A DNA stretch of 64,000 nt. It comes from Chrysaora quinquecirrha (taxonomy: Eukaryota > Cnidaria > Scyphozoa > Semaeostomeae > Pelagiidae). Made by a program: the position numbers and the translations under genes. The number at the start of each line of letters is the position of its first letter. Position 1 is the first letter of the stretch. The notes under the pieces are model-generated. The model was not told the DNA's origin, made no database searches, and saw nothing but the letters and a program-made list of their open reading frames with translations. Of the stretch, positions 1 to 13,700 are shown one piece after another. The stretch covers positions 4,233,958-4,297,957 of the forward strand of contig JACTAT010000037.1 of the NCBI GenBank assembly GCA_014526335.1, read 5' to 3'.

Positions 1-987
1 AATACTGGAATTCTCGAATCATTAAGGCATCAAGCAGGGGAACTGTGCATGATAATACTGCTTGCTTTAACCTTGTGTTTTACGTCTTCGTTTGTATATC
101 ATTTAAGACCAACCAAAACAAGTTGTCGACTGAAAATGTTCGTCTTCGGCATTGTTTTCACCAGCTGCTACACACCCTTGCTGTTAAAAATTACCAGAAT
201 CTATCGAATATTCAAGGCATCTCAGGTATCAACGTCAAAGCCATACCTAGTCAGTACAAGATCACAAGTTCTGATCTGCATGGCATTATTAGGACTACAG
301 GTTCTACTTGGCTGGTTATGGGTTTATATGGATCCACCAAAAATCAGAAAAATTGCCGATGAATACAGAGAGTATACATACTGTAACCATGAACTAAGAA
401 GTTTCGCAATCAATGCAATTCCATGTTTTTCTTTGATGCTTGCTTGCACTGTACTTGCCAGCAAAACTCGTAGATTTCCTGCGAATTTCAACGAAGCTAG
501 TAGTATCGGCATGACGATGTACATCATTTGTTTTGTCTGGGGAGTTTTTGTTCCTGCAGTGTTATTCTTTCATCAAAAGCAAGGGCTCTTCGTCATTTAT
601 ATCATCGATTATTTTAATAATATGGTTGCTCTGATCACATTGGTAGGCCTGTTTTTGCCAAAATGTAGACGGTTATTGTTTCTAAGCAGCACAGTTTCGG
701 AGGAAGTTCGAGCGGCAGAGTCTCGCTGGACTGTTGCAGATGTCAGAACAGAAGCTGTAAATATCCATGAAGAATCTACAGGGAGCCCAAATGACAGGTT
801 CAAAGCCACAGGGAGCACAAATGACAAGATAGATAGGACAGGGGGCACAAACGACAACTGTGAAGCTGCATGGAGCACAAATGAAATGGAAGAAGTGCAA
901 GTAAACATAAATATAAACATTGAGGCTACAGGGAGCACAAACAACAAGGAAAGGCCACAGGGAGCCGAGATAACAAATACGAAGTAA
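1..987 (+). CDS. mGluR-like class C GPCR, C-terminal part (partial at left edge)
   Basis: The frame is open from base 1 and ends in TAA at 985-987, so the window holds only the 3' part of the gene. The visible protein starts around TM2 and runs through TM7 of a family-3 receptor. I see the LRPT turn after TM2, the TM3 end LLLKITRIYRIF typical of metabotropic glutamate receptors, the NFNEAS loop before TM6 and the PKC motif after TM7. The ligand-binding Venus-flytrap region would lie upstream, outside the window. The tail is odd: after TM7 it becomes a low-complexity stretch with repeated ATGSTND-like units, encoded by a minisatellite that continues past the stop. Family membership is clear. 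The ligand, and the choice between glutamate-like, GABA-B-like or orphan class C, cannot be told from this part. Confidence 0.85.
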   Translation, partial: NTGILESLRHQAGELCMIILLALTLCFTSSFVYHLRPTKTSCRLKMFVFGIVFTSCYTPLLLKITRIYRIFKASQVSTSKPYLVSTRSQVLICMALLGLQVLLGWLWVYMDPPKIRKIADEYREYTYCNHELRSFAINAIPCFSLMLACTVLASKTRRFPANFNEASSIGMTMYIICFVWGVFVPAVLFFHQKQGLFVIYIIDYFNNMVALITLVGLFLPKCRRLLFLSSTVSEEVRAAESRWTVADVRTEAVNIHEESTGSPNDRFKATGSTNDKIDRTGGTNDNCEAAWSTNEMEEVQVNININIEATGSTNNKERPQGAEITNTK

Positions 988-1110
988 CGTACGACCAAAG
1001 CGTACTAAGTAGAAAGATGATACAGGGAGTACAAATGCTAGTGGTTAAGTTACAGGGAGCACAAATAACAGGATAAAAGATACAGGGAACACGAAGAACA
1101 ATTTTGAAGT
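778..1110 (+). repeat. Minisatellite encoding the GPCR tail and crossing its stop codon
   Basis: Units of about 30 bp begin with acagggagcacaaatgac or close variants. At least four or five lie inside the reading frame and three more follow the TAA at 985-987. Changes in unit number or in the last units would alter the cytoplasmic tail length. Confidence 0.75.
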
Positions 1111-2635
1111 AGAAGATACAGAGAATGATTACAATTAATGTCCGAAACGGCTGCAAGAGGCAATGCTAATTGTGAACTGCTATCAACAATGACAACAATA
1201 GTAAATATAAGGACTCTTACAGGAAGTATTTGCCTCTGTATTAATACCTTCGTTTATATCGATCTCGACAGTAAAGAAATTCCCAAAATATCATGCGGTC
1301 CGAGTCAATGTCCTTTTAAAGGCAGCGAAATAGTTGCACGTTTGAATCGTTTTTTTTTTTTAATCTTAATTATATCTATGTCTTTATAGAAACTCGTACT
1401 GATAATAAAAAGATTTCATTCCTGGATAAAAGTATAATTAAAATTGCGAGAAAAGGAAACATTTTTGGACGTACAGTATGGACATATCTTTAATATACAG
1501 TACCACAGTATCATAAAGTATCTCGCAATTTTGAAATTCTCATACATTAATGAAAACGTCCCAGTTGATTTCAATAAATAAGTGTGACATCTTTAGGTAA
1601 AGCCAAGATAATAGAATCGTGTATAGGATTTACATAAAAGCCCCCAAAACAACGTGACAGCAAAAAATCTTCATGAAAAGATCGCGAGAACTGCAACTCG
1701 GAATATTACAATGAAAATTGGCCCCAAACAGTAAGGTTCTCAACCGGGTCGCAGAACGGGAAAAGAAAAGCAAACTCTCTGACTAGCTCCAATTTCCCGC
1801 CAGACATTTGCTTCATTTTGCCAAGATCTACCTTCATTTATGCAAAGTCCCATTAGAGTCCAAGTATACCGAGCCTAGACTTACTACATGAATCATAGTT
1901 ATCGCGATTGAAATGCATTGATGGATGCTCAAAAGGCTTGCTTGGTTCAGCTTGAGCCGTCTCAGTTTGGTGTTAGTTTCAGTTTGGTATGGGCAGAAGC
2001 CTCACTGTACCATGCATTCTACAAACGAGGTTACATCGCTGCCAAAAGATCTTGATTAGCATGTGTGGAACATAGTAATAATTACTACCTCTTCTCGTAC
2101 ATATTGGTTTAGTTTAGAAAAATGGTCTTTCTCTAATATTCATATATTTCATTCCTTCAATTTAGCAGAGTAATCAGTAGACTTCCCAAGAACTTTTTTC
2201 TACTTATCCGTACCCGCCTTACGCACATTGACAATACTAATGTAGCCTATTTATGGTTTTAAAACCCCGGGAGAAATAGACGAGAGTCGGAACGAGCACT
2301 GAACTGCATTGCGCGATGTCCTATGTGCCACATTCGCAGCGACCGCGCAGATTATGTCTATATCTTCCTGGCCTCGAGTTACTTCTTTGCGTTTCGCTGT
2401 ATTGCGTCATTATACTAGTAATGTTCCTTTATAGCATTCTAGTGTTGTAATGATTACTTGTTAGCCTGTTTTTCTCTAATAATTTCCGTAAAAGAAAAAA
2501 AATTAAGTGGCGTAGGGTAGATGAAGCAAAATATTATCTTATTAATAAATAGAGGGTCATCATATTCTAGCAGCCAAGACGTATATAAGGAGATTTCCGA
2601 ATAGAAAAGAATGCAGTTTATGGCGCAGAATACTA
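1111..2635. other. Non-coding stretch, no gene seen
   Basis: AT-rich sequence between the GPCR tail and a pogo-like element. It has only short ORFs without family resemblance and probably contains the GPCR 3' UTR. I see no convincing exon here. Confidence 0.4.
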
Positions 2636-3391
2636 CAGTTGACATTCGCTATCTAGAACATTCGCTACCTCGAACGATTGTCTATTTCCCCTTGTTTTCG
2701 TATAAGGGTTTGTATTCATCCGCTACCTCGAATCCCGTTATCTCGAACATTCGCTGTCTCGAACCACTCCCCATTTCCCATTGAGGAAAAACTGATCTTT
2801 ATTTGAACTTTATCAAATTTTCTGTTGAACTAGATAAATAGACAGGCCGAAAATATGCCAATAATTGCAGCAGCAGCAGCAGCCAAGTCATATGCTGCCC
2901 ATGCTTACAGTAGATTAACCTCGGACACCACGATGGATTGCTAGTATCAGAGTTTTACCTTGCTGCTATCGGAAGATACAGTTTGATCGATGATGATTTG
3001 TTCGTTGAGAAATCGATACAAGAGCTTGAAAAGAAATTCCTGGCAGAAAGTAGCTCTTCTCGTTCATAACTATCCGATCCACTAAGAGGAGATTCCTGTA
3101 ATCTCTGCGCACGGAGATGTGCTGCATCACCACTATCTCTAGTTCAACGAGAGTAGGGATGAAATTAGTCAATTAAGATGAAAGCAGATGACCCTAGAAT
3201 CTTATTCTGAATAACAACTAACTTGTTTTATGAAATTTGGGAACACTAACCTTGCATTTTAACAAGGGTTCCTTTCCCAATCTGAAAACTATGCATTTTT
3301 ATATTATATGGGGCATCCGTTATTTCGAACATTCGCTATCTCGAACGAATTTCAGCCTCCCTTGAGAGTTCGAGATAGCGGATGTCAACTG
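2636..3391 (+). mobile_element. pogo/Tigger-like non-autonomous DNA element, copy 1
   Basis: The left end reads cagttgacattcgctatct. The right end is its inverted counterpart, ending gatagcggatgtcaactg. Both ends are flanked by TA, the target duplication of Tc1/mariner-pogo elements. Further inverted blocks of the ttcgctatctcgaac type lie just inside the ends. The interior (about 3000-3200) resembles 27565-27810 and 9640-9860. No intact transposase ORF is present. A CAG microsatellite lies at 2869-2884. Confidence 0.7.
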
Positions 3392-4235
3392 TATATGGTA
3401 TTATGCACTTGATTGATGATCGTGATATTGACATTCAAAGTTTTCTGGATAGAGTTTGAAATCTACTGCATGAAGGAAAAACCGAATCACTGGTCATGTT
3501 CGAATGTGCTGAATTGTCCATGTCACGTGGAACGTTGGTACAGCTGTCTAACACATCAAACATCACGAACAGTATAATAAAAATTTGTATTCCGGGGAAC
3601 ACTAACATAAAAATTAGTTATTTCAATCTACGGGGTCTCTTTCAAAAATGTTTCTGATAAAAAAGAATATTTATTTAAATTTTTACGTTTTTTCATAAGG
3701 GAAAACGTTTAACAATGTTTTTTCTCACATCGAGTTTCAGATTTTCAAAAAAACTCTGTCATTGTATCCATTCTGTAGTTATTCTATAACAGGATATACG
3801 TAGCCAGGTACACACCACTCTTCGCTGTATTTCTCAGATAACATGAGAAGAAAAAACTGCAACCCAAATTCTCTATTGTCGCTAATAGGACCTGTTAAAT
3901 ATTGCAGGCTTTGACGGAGAGCTAAGGGGGATGATTAGGAGAAAGAGAGCCATTGACTGTGAGTGCTTCAACAAACAAATGTTCAACAAATGCTTCAACA
4001 AACAAAGCAGGTAGCTTTGAAGTACAACCTTGAATATCCTATATATAATATAAGAGAATTCCATTGATATAACTCGATCTAGCGTTTGTTTTCCAGTTTT
4101 CCATTATCATCCGGATTCGAGACAGGTTTATCAAACTGATTTACAAAATTTCCCCAAATTTCTCATGACAGGGAGGAAAGGTTTTTCCCGCCATGTAATT
4201 CATGCTTTCTAGCATGGATTTAAATCACCCCAGGT
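3392..4235. other. Non-coding stretch, no gene seen
   Basis: AT-rich sequence with no ORF or repeat I can name. If PANK4 continues beyond the left edge, this is part of its intron after coding exon 8. Confidence 0.4.
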
Positions 4236-4592
4236 AATGTCTGCAGTATGGTGGAGGGCGTACAGTACAGTTGAGGATATTCAGTGCAGAGGGATATCAT
4301 CAGTACAGTTGAGGATATTCGGTTCTTTGAAGGGATATCATCAGTACAGTGGAGGGAGAGGTACAGTCATCAGTACAGTTGAGATCTAAGGTTCACATTC
4401 CGGGTAATGTCTGTGCAGTACAGTGGGTAATATTCAGTACAGTGGGAAATCATCACTATAGTGGAGATTTGAGTACTGTGGAGTGATATCATAAGTACGG
4501 TGGAGGGATATCATCAGTACAGTGGAGGACGTTCAGTACAGAGGAGGGATATCATCAGCACAGTGAAGAGACATTAACAGTACGGTGGAGGA
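4236..4592. repeat. GTACAGTGGAGG-type minisatellite, copy 1
   Basis: Degenerate units of about 20-30 bp combine agtacagtggagg with gatatcatc or gatattc. The array is preceded by ggtaatgtctgcagta. The same preface and a related unit (cagtacggtggggga) occur at 40916-41106, so the two arrays belong to one family. Confidence 0.7.
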
Positions 4593-4762
4593 TGAAAAAC
4601 GACACAAGCGAAGTCACTACACTACATCAAACTACGCTATCTTTGGAAAAAATTTGCCACTTTTAAATCGTAGGTCAGAAGATCAACTGTAAGAAACAAA
4701 CGCAATTAGCTACTTTATACCAAGTTAATATGGGAAATGAAGAATTTAACTTCACCACTTAC

Positions 4763-7700
4763 TTCTAATTTGATCTTTAACAGATCTTGCTGCTTTACCA
4801 AAACTGCTTGCTGGTAGATCTCCAGGCAAATTCAAAAGAGTATAATCTCCACCATATATATCTTTAACCTTTACATCGGAAATCAGAAGAATACTATTAA
4901 TATTGATATTTTCTTAAATTTCAAAGAGAATCAAATAGCCGTAAATTTTAGTTGGTCCTACTAAGGAAAAGCCTGCCTGCAGACTCAACTGGTTTTTACC
5001 TCCGACGAGTCGAGTTGAATTAAAATTTGAATGTTCGTCCTCCAGTAGAGGACGCACTGGAGGACGAACATTCAAAATTTAATTCAACTCAACTCGTCGA
5101 AGGTAAAAACCAGTTGAGTCTGCAGGCAGGATAACTAAGAAATTGATAAAACATAGCAATTTAAAAGCTACAGCACATTGACTATCATGTCCCGTGAAGA
5201 AATAACAACCAATTCAAAGGAAGACTTGCTTAAGAGGTGCTGAGGTGTCGTGGTATAAATGAGTAGACTCGTGGTGTCAGGACAGTATGGTCAGGGTTCG
5301 AGCCAAGCCACGGCAGCACCATAGCCAGGATCGAGGTCTCGATTAGTTAACCTAATACTGAGATTCTAGCGACTGGGTACGGGTAATCGGAATTATCCAT
5401 ACACATAATTCCAGATTGCAAAAAAGTTGAAATTTAAAAACGACAGATAATCATAAGAAACGGAACACAAAAGTACAAGACGGCGACCTCTCTCTCTGCT
5501 CTCTGCGTTGTACACAACCCGGCCTTTAATTAAAAAATTTCTCATGAAAAATTAAAGTGCGAAATTTATTACCAGTGGTATTAAGAAGTTAAAGGTCCAT
5601 AATATCTTTCAAAACGTATTTGGTTTTTCTACTGTAAGAAATTTTGAAACAGATACCATTGTGAATGAAGATCTCACAAGAAGAAGGCTGTCTAAGCTAA
5701 TAGTTAGATAAAATTCCTATGAAAATCTGAACGGATCCTGGTATGTTTTGCTTATACTGTGACGATGCAAGTAACCGGCCTCGTTTCAACGTGGGCCAAT
5801 TTTTCGTTCCTGCCAGTACCAGATAATGTCCGTAATATTGTGAGTCCCAGTTTGAGCGATCTCGGTTAGGTGTAGTCTCGGTCTGATGAGCGATAACTTG
5901 AACTTGGAAAATAAGTCTAGCCAAAAGGTAAAAGTTACGAAGAATATAATTGTATATCCGGCATCAGGAGGTTGAACAAAGGCTGAACAGAAACAAGGTT
6001 TTTTGCTTAAAGGGGCCATTTAAAAACAATCTTAGTAACCTAAACATTTAAAACAATTAATGAAACATGAAACTCTTTCATACCAGCATATCGATGTTCT
6101 TGTGTTGACCTTTGTTTGCAAGATTAAGCAACTCATCAAATTCCTTGAAAGCGAAATAAATCAAATTAGGTAGACTTATGAAGGTTTAAAAACGCCAAGA
6201 CTAAAAACAACGCAACCGTTTAAGCCCGGTGCACAAGAGATTTCTATCTTTCAAAGACAGAGTTGTTTGTCTTGAAATTTCCACAAACGAAAGGACTTTC
6301 TGACTGGTCTCTTCAATATTGAAAGATTTTATGTCTCTCAAAACGCAAACGAGAGATCTTTGTATAGTGTGAAATTCTGTCTCTGGAAATAAAACATTTT
6401 TTTATCTCAACTACTGTCTTTCAAAGGCAGAAATCTCAGTATTTGACAACCGCAGAAGGGAGGTTTTTGTGTTTCGACAAAAATCTCTGCCTTTGAACGA
6501 CAGAAATCTCCCGTGTGCGCTGGGCTTAAGCGCTGCTTCTGCTTTCCGAACTGCGAAGACTTTCAGAGTGTAAGCTGACTATACTGTGAATATGACTTGG
6601 CATAGAATTTCACCTTGGCATCAGTTAGCAATGATCCTAGTCCCCAGAATGTGCCACCTCCAGTGCTTGTCCCTCCTATCCTTTCATATTTGTCTTCTCC
6701 GTCGACCTAAATGAGATCAAAACCAAATAAGACAAAAACATTTCTTCATTATCTTGACAAAGAAATTAGTCCCGAAGAGACAGTTCAGTACCAAAAAGGC
6801 AAATAGAGTAATCTATCAAAACACATATATGGTACACATCGATATGCGAATAATTTTGCATAAGTTTGCATCATAGGTTTGCATTTCTTCAACAACGGCA
6901 TCAACAAAAAGGTAAGGACGATTTTCGCTCCTCACAAAAAGTGAATTTGAATTATAGCAAGACTTGGTTCTGGAAAAATGATAAAGCAATACAGTTTCAC
7001 TAAGGGCTTTGGAATTTGTCCACATCAAAACCAAAAGCCTTGTTAATAGAAAGAAAGAGTTCGTTCACGCATTCGGACTCTGAAACTGATTCAGTCTGTC
7101 GTCATGCTGCATCGTGTGAGCTGATAGGTGTTCAAAACACAATGCCGATCCGTATCTTCCTCGACTTGCAGCAGGCGTTTATTCAAATAAAGATAACTTA
7201 TTTAAGGTTCCATTATCAAAAATGTTTAAACAATCATCGAAACGTTGTGTAAACGTTTAGCACCCACCTTAAGAATACTGACACCCGATCCAATGTTGAC
7301 TAACAAATAGGGAAAAAGATCTTTGGAGTTGATATTCTGAAAATTGTATTTTGGTTTTCGTTTTTCATCTCCACGTTGAAAAGTGAAACTTTCATTTGGG
7401 ATATTTTTCAGCAGAAAGTTACATCCTTTTATTAGACATTCCATTTCATCTAATTTGTCAATCCTGAAATGTGGAAAGAGAAGAGAGGCTAAAAAAGTGA
7501 CTGAACTAATTCGATTTGATTCAATTCGAGTTGATCCGATCAAATCCGATTCAATCCGATCTGATCAGATCTGATTCGACGCAGTCCGATTCGATTCGAT
7601 TTGATACAATTGGAGAAATACCAAAAAATCTCTCCGTCTCAGGGCTGCAGCGTCGATGGGATGAAAAAACAGGGGTATAAAACAGTGCGCTACTTCAATC

Positions 7701-10700
7701 ACACTTTTATTTAACGATCTTTTCCTTTCTTTTTCGTTTTTGACGAAGACTTATGGTAGGCTCTGGTTATTGTGGCTAGGAGCGAATGGATTAAAAATCC
7801 TTACTTCAAAGAATGCTCTTTGACCACGTTGCCAGAACCCCTTGCAGCAATATCAATTGTGATTCGTCACCTTGAATGGAAGACTCTGGAAGATTTTTGC
7901 CAGTAAGTGGTGTTAACCCTGGCTCAATCGATACGTCTTTGCAAACGTCTTGCACTAAATGAGCAATGGTTTCTTTCATATCATCGTGCCGAAATTCAAA
8001 AACGATACGGTGCAGGAAACTTAGTCCCGAAAAAAGGGCTAGTTTTCTCGAAGTACATAGGAGGCTGTTTCATCTTATAAGTCAACTTTAATAACATTTT
8101 TTTGAAAAAAGCCTCACTCCATCTCAACGAGGAGGCCAAATCTGCAGAGGAGCGAAAATTGTTTTCAAGATAAAAAAATTGAAACTATTGGGATGGCAGC
8201 ATTAGGAATCGTAGATAGTATTAACGTACAGGTGATGAAACTAATGGGAACAAATACGGATGGCTTGTCTCGTAACAATTATGAAACAAAATTATTCCTA
8301 AAATATTCGTTGCAAACTATATGCTTCACTGTTCAAATGATACCCATGTTCAGAGAAGTTCAGGGCCAAAAACAACCCATGTGGGCGCCCAACGCCCGAA
8401 CGAAAATTAAATTATGAATACATAACCTGGGATAGCAATTTCAATACTTACTTCATTGAAAGTTTAGTTGAAAGCAAGTTCTTGTATTTATGTGCCCCTC
8501 CTCCTAAAAAAAAAGATTTAAATTTTGACAATATGATATGAGTGATTTGAACAACGGTTAACTCAAAAGATGACCAACAGAATAAACAAGTTGGGTACAG
8601 TGCTTCATGAGAACAGCATCGTGGGGGCGGGACAACAAACTGTTCCATCAAAACAAAACAAGGTGAACAGATTCCAAAACATCTATCCTGAACAATGAAC
8701 TTGTTCTACTAATTAGAACCGATTCTCGCTGTATGTAGTGTTTTGCACAATCTGAGTAAACCAGTAAATGTTATCCTGTGGAAGTGTAACAGTGGTTTTT
8801 GTTCCGAAGTCCATGGTTGTTGTTCTCTTTGCAGAAAATCTTTTGACGGATATATAGTATCCTGCATTCAAGTGAACAACCTGTTTTTATATTAGTGACC
8901 TTTGTACCGTGACCTTTGTACCATAAAGTGTTCCTGTCTGTTGTATGTAAATGTACTTGTAATTAATTCATAAGTTAGTTCAGTTCCAATCCAAGATACA
9001 GTCGGTCGATGTCTCTCTCTCTCTCTCTCTCTCCCAATATTTGACGGATACTTTTTGGAACATGTTGCGGCTATTGCTGAAGCTATTGTTACTCGTAGCA
9101 GTTGATAAGTGTGTAACATAAGATCGATAAAAATAAACACCTGTCGCTTTGATAACTTTGTCATCAACTGCACTGCCATACTCTAGCAGGTTCTTTTGTA
9201 TGAAGTTTACACAACTTTCAATATACTTTGTTTCAAATTTTATAAAGTGAAGTCTTGCACCCCTTTCTCTCTCTTCTTCAACGGTATATATTGGCTGTGA
9301 AAGACAGAGAAACAACAAGGTTGACAAAACAAATAGACAAAACATACAACAAAATCAATGATACAACTTCATTGATTGAAAACAGTCGTGTAGCTTAGAA
9401 GTTAAGACACTGGGTTTCTTATTACTATATTCTTGCTGCATGGGCTGCAATCTCGCTGTCCTTTGAATCATGAAATACAGTTGACATCCGCTATCTCAAA
9501 CTCTCAAGGGAAACTAAAATTTGTTATAGATAACGAATATTCGAAATAATGGATGATGACACATATAAAAATAAAGCAAGGAAAGGAACCCTGCTTAAAA
9601 TGCATGGGAATACTGATCTCAAATTTCATCAACAGTTATTTTGCAAAATAGGAGTCATCTGCTTTCTTGATTAATTTCATCCCTACATATCCTTGAACTC
9701 GAGATAATGGTGATGCAGTACATCTCCGTGCCCAAAACAGGCAGAGATTACAGGAACCACCTCTGGGAGGGGAAGAGAGATACGCATGAGGAGACCTACT
9801 TTCTGCCAGGAATCTCTTGTACCAATTTCCCTATGAACAAGTCATCATTGATCAAACTGTTTCTTCCAAAAGCAGCATGGTAAGACTCAAATAATGTCAA
9901 TCCATCGTGGCTTCTAAGCTTCATCTACTGTACACATGTGCTGCCATTCCCGCTAGACAAACGCATGGGCATGTTTTTGGCCTGTCGCGTTATCCAGTTC
10001 AGCAGAAAATTTGTATTTTAAGTTCGAAATAAAGAGCAGTTTACCTCCATGGGAAATCAAAAATGGTTCGAGACAGCGAATGTTAGAGATAACGGGGATT
10101 CGAGACTTTTCTCCCCGAACCATTATATCAGAAACGAAAGGAAATGGAGAATTGTTTGAGTTTGCAAATGTTTGAGATAGCGGGCAGTCAACATAGCAGA
10201 TGTAAACTGTACGAGCCAATAGTCAACTCAGCTTTCAACCAAGCTGTCAATCAGCTGAGGTTGGTAGCGTAGAGGAGCATCTTGGGTTCATTCTAAAACA
10301 TCAGTCTAAAGGAAACAGATTTCGGCTCTAAATAAGTTGTAATGCTACTAGAATCCTGACATGTGTAACAAATAAATCTACTTGAAAAAATGGTGTAATT
10401 AAAATTCAAGCAGGTACGCTGCAAAAAGTCGATAAAGCAAAAAGTAAAGATAGATCTTTTGCACTAATTTTGCCCCAGCATTCAGAGCTTCATCTTATTA
10501 TGACGTTAAATTTACAATAATTTGAATTTGGCAGATGATAGTGATTGGTGGAGATGGATGACACCTCAGTAGAGTGTCTATGTTAGCTGTTTCTAGTGGT
10601 GTTTAGGCAATGGCATTATGACCATGAGATTATGTGGAATGATATGTGGAATATGGATGGTGGATATTGTTAGGATGAAAGATAGATTCGTTGGGTTGAA

Positions 10701-13700
10701 TGCTGGCGAATGTGAATCTTAATAGAAAATTATGTTGACTATGAAAAGATCATTGAATAATACAGTAACGAAACAGAACAGCTCGGGGCCCTTAACAATA
10801 AATTTTTCTGAACTCTAGAGAAAAATGACTTAATCAGTTAGCCTGTTAGCGAGAGAAATATAGTAGAGCAGCTAAGACCTCATTTCAGGTTGAATTGTTC
10901 ACTTTGTGAACAAAGTCTGAAACTTTGCACAGAGTAGCTTTGGGGTGAGTAGAGCAAAATTAGAAGTGGTGCCCAAACATTCCACCCCTTTTTGACGTCA
11001 TAATGACGTAATTAAGGTGCCAAATTACCATAAATTTTATGTCTTCAAAATATGCCAAACAAAAACAAAAACACAAACACAAAAACAAAAACACCGTGGC
11101 CCAAAATTGTACCGTTTTCGAGATATTAGCCTTCAAAGCTTTCCTTATCCAGGGGGTAACACCAAAAACAACTATATCAATTTTTTTAAGATGGGGATTG
11201 AAATACCATGAAAAAGTGATTCAAAGTGCTCACTTAAGATGTTTCTTGTCTTTACATGGAAGAATTTATGGTTAAAAGCAATCAAATTTTCTAGAAGAGG
11301 TTATTTTTTGATTCTTGAAAATAGAGCGAGCCCCCGGAAAATTTTTAATTTGTTTTTTCTCAGTGTTAAGAGCTATTATTGGAGAAAACGCATTATTTAG
11401 AGCAGCTCTTAGGAGGTTTTTGTTAGATTTGGTTTCTATTTTAGTACGTAATATATTTTTTCCTATATAGGTACTTAATGTATGACGTCAACGTCATTAT
11501 GATGTTATCAGTTTATGACGTCATCATGACGTCATGAATACCTAACGTCATGTAGTTGAAAGTGACAACAAATTTTTGAAACATTAAACAAAAATCAAGA
11601 GGATTAGCGTACTGGAACCCTCCAGTTCATGACGAATTATTTGTACATTATGCAGAACACTTGCACAACTCTGTGCACTTAAGACCTGATCTGAAACAGT
11701 TACATCTCCCCATGCATGCCTTTTTGCAGCCACATCTGATCAGTTCACAACAAAAACTAGACGAATCGGGTAGCTCTGTCCAACACGGTACTGTTTTTCC
11801 ATCAGTAATTTGCCATCCCCATAGCCATGGGTTACGATAAACATACTGCTTGTTCAAGTACTGGGTCCATTTCGATGCCTGCAGAATACATCGTTTGATG
11901 TATTGCTTTAACGCTGACTTTGTCGGAGGAATATGCTCTACGGATCGTTTGTCCCTTGCGAAAAGAATTCTGTTGGCTTCGTTGACTTCTGCTGTGTTGC
12001 ATGTTTTAGAATACAAAAGAACAACACATTTTTCAAGTAAGGGCCTGTTTACATGGAGGCGGGCTAGCCGAGCTAGCTCGGTTAGGCGAGATCCTTTTTC
12101 AGAGCGTTTACATGGATAAATTTTCCAGCCCGGTTAGCCGAGCTAGACTTGCTTATTAACACTTTTCCATTCTTTTCTGCAAGAATTTCACCTCGCCTGA
12201 CCGGGCTGGCCCGCTCTCCATATAAACACAAAGTGAACAAACAAAAGATTATGTTGTTCCCGCAGATCTCGACCAGGTGAGGTCCACGTCCTTTCATCAC
12301 GGAGCTCGCCTCACCGGCCTGATTGTTCATGTAAACGCAAGATTCACAAACAAAAGAATTTATTGTTCTGTCAGATCTCGCGTAACCGAGCCAGCCCGCC
12401 TAACCGGGCTGGCCCGCCTCCATGTAAACATCCCCTTTCATTTTCATTTTTTCATTTTTTATTATTTAATCACGGTTGCCCCGTTAGTCATGCGACTGTT
12501 TTTCAGGGGGCCGTGCAAAAAAAAATACATATGCTAAAAGCTAATTAATTTCTACAGAACCTAAACCTAATAACAATGTAAAGTAATAAATCAAAGTCAT
12601 TTCAACATATTTGTGAATTGTCGGGGAGAGATTGCCCGCTAGATCCAATAACCATAGCCTGTGTCTTTAGGATATTTAATGATAGTTTATTCCCTTGAAG
12701 CCATTTTCTTAAAGAATCTAATTCCCTCCCAAGTGTCACATAAGTCTTCAACACTTTTTGCAGAATAAGAAATGGCGGTATCATCAGCATACATGTTCAC
12801 TCGGCAGACATTAAGACAAAAAGGAAGGTCATTGATGTATATTATGAACAGGAGAGGCCCAAGACAGGACCCCTGCGGAACACCACAGTTTATTTCTTGA
12901 ACTGTTGAAGTAACACCATTGACCTTACATAGCTTCTTCATTCTTTATTTTACGTTGGTTTTACAATAGCTTTACATAATTAATGCTGCAGCTAATAAAT
13001 ACCAACCTACTAAAACAATACAACTACATAGTTAAAAAATTTAACAAAATATGAAAGGTGTGTAATTAATTTACGTCATAAGCTACATACAGGCAGTAGC
13101 AACAGAAGAACATTTAGAAATCAAGAAAACAACATTAAGAAAGTTAAAAAACAAATTATTAGATATTATTGGATGTTACACTTTTGAATGTTAAAAATAA
13201 CCAATGTTTGCAATATATTCCGTGCAAAGCTTACAGTTGCATAATTTTGCCTCTTTGTAGTTTTTCATGAGGTTTTGCTTGAAGCTTTGCACAGAATTGC
13301 TTTCTTTAATTTCCTTTGAAATTGAGTTCCATGAGGAACTGCCTCTATATGTTAATGTATCAAGACCGTATTTATTTGTGCTCGGTCTTTTGATTTCAAA
13401 ATGAGATGTCCGCAGGTTGTATGCGGAGTTATGTGTTAGAAACAGTTCCTTCATGAAATCTGGATTAATATCTTTCATAGTTTTGAAAATTTCAATAAGC
13501 AGCTTGTGGATATTTAGTTGATGGATTTTTACTGCGTCATCTTTCTGCAGTAACTCTTCAAAACTTATGGATTGATCATTATAAGCTATTCTTAGAGCTC
13601 TTTCGTGGATGGAGTTTATTAAGTTGTTACTTTTTCTACTGCAGAACATCCATATAAGTGGGCAGTAGTTAAAATGCGATAACACAAAAGTTTTCATCAG

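Noticed and set aside
4236..4592. CRISPR-like array
   Set aside because: Units are degenerate tandem repeats without unique spacers, in an animal intron; a minisatellite explains them.
8980..9345. ORF with ERERERE run as a coiled, charged protein
   Set aside because: The run is the (TC)n microsatellite in the intron; only 9141-9294 is PANK4 exon 3.
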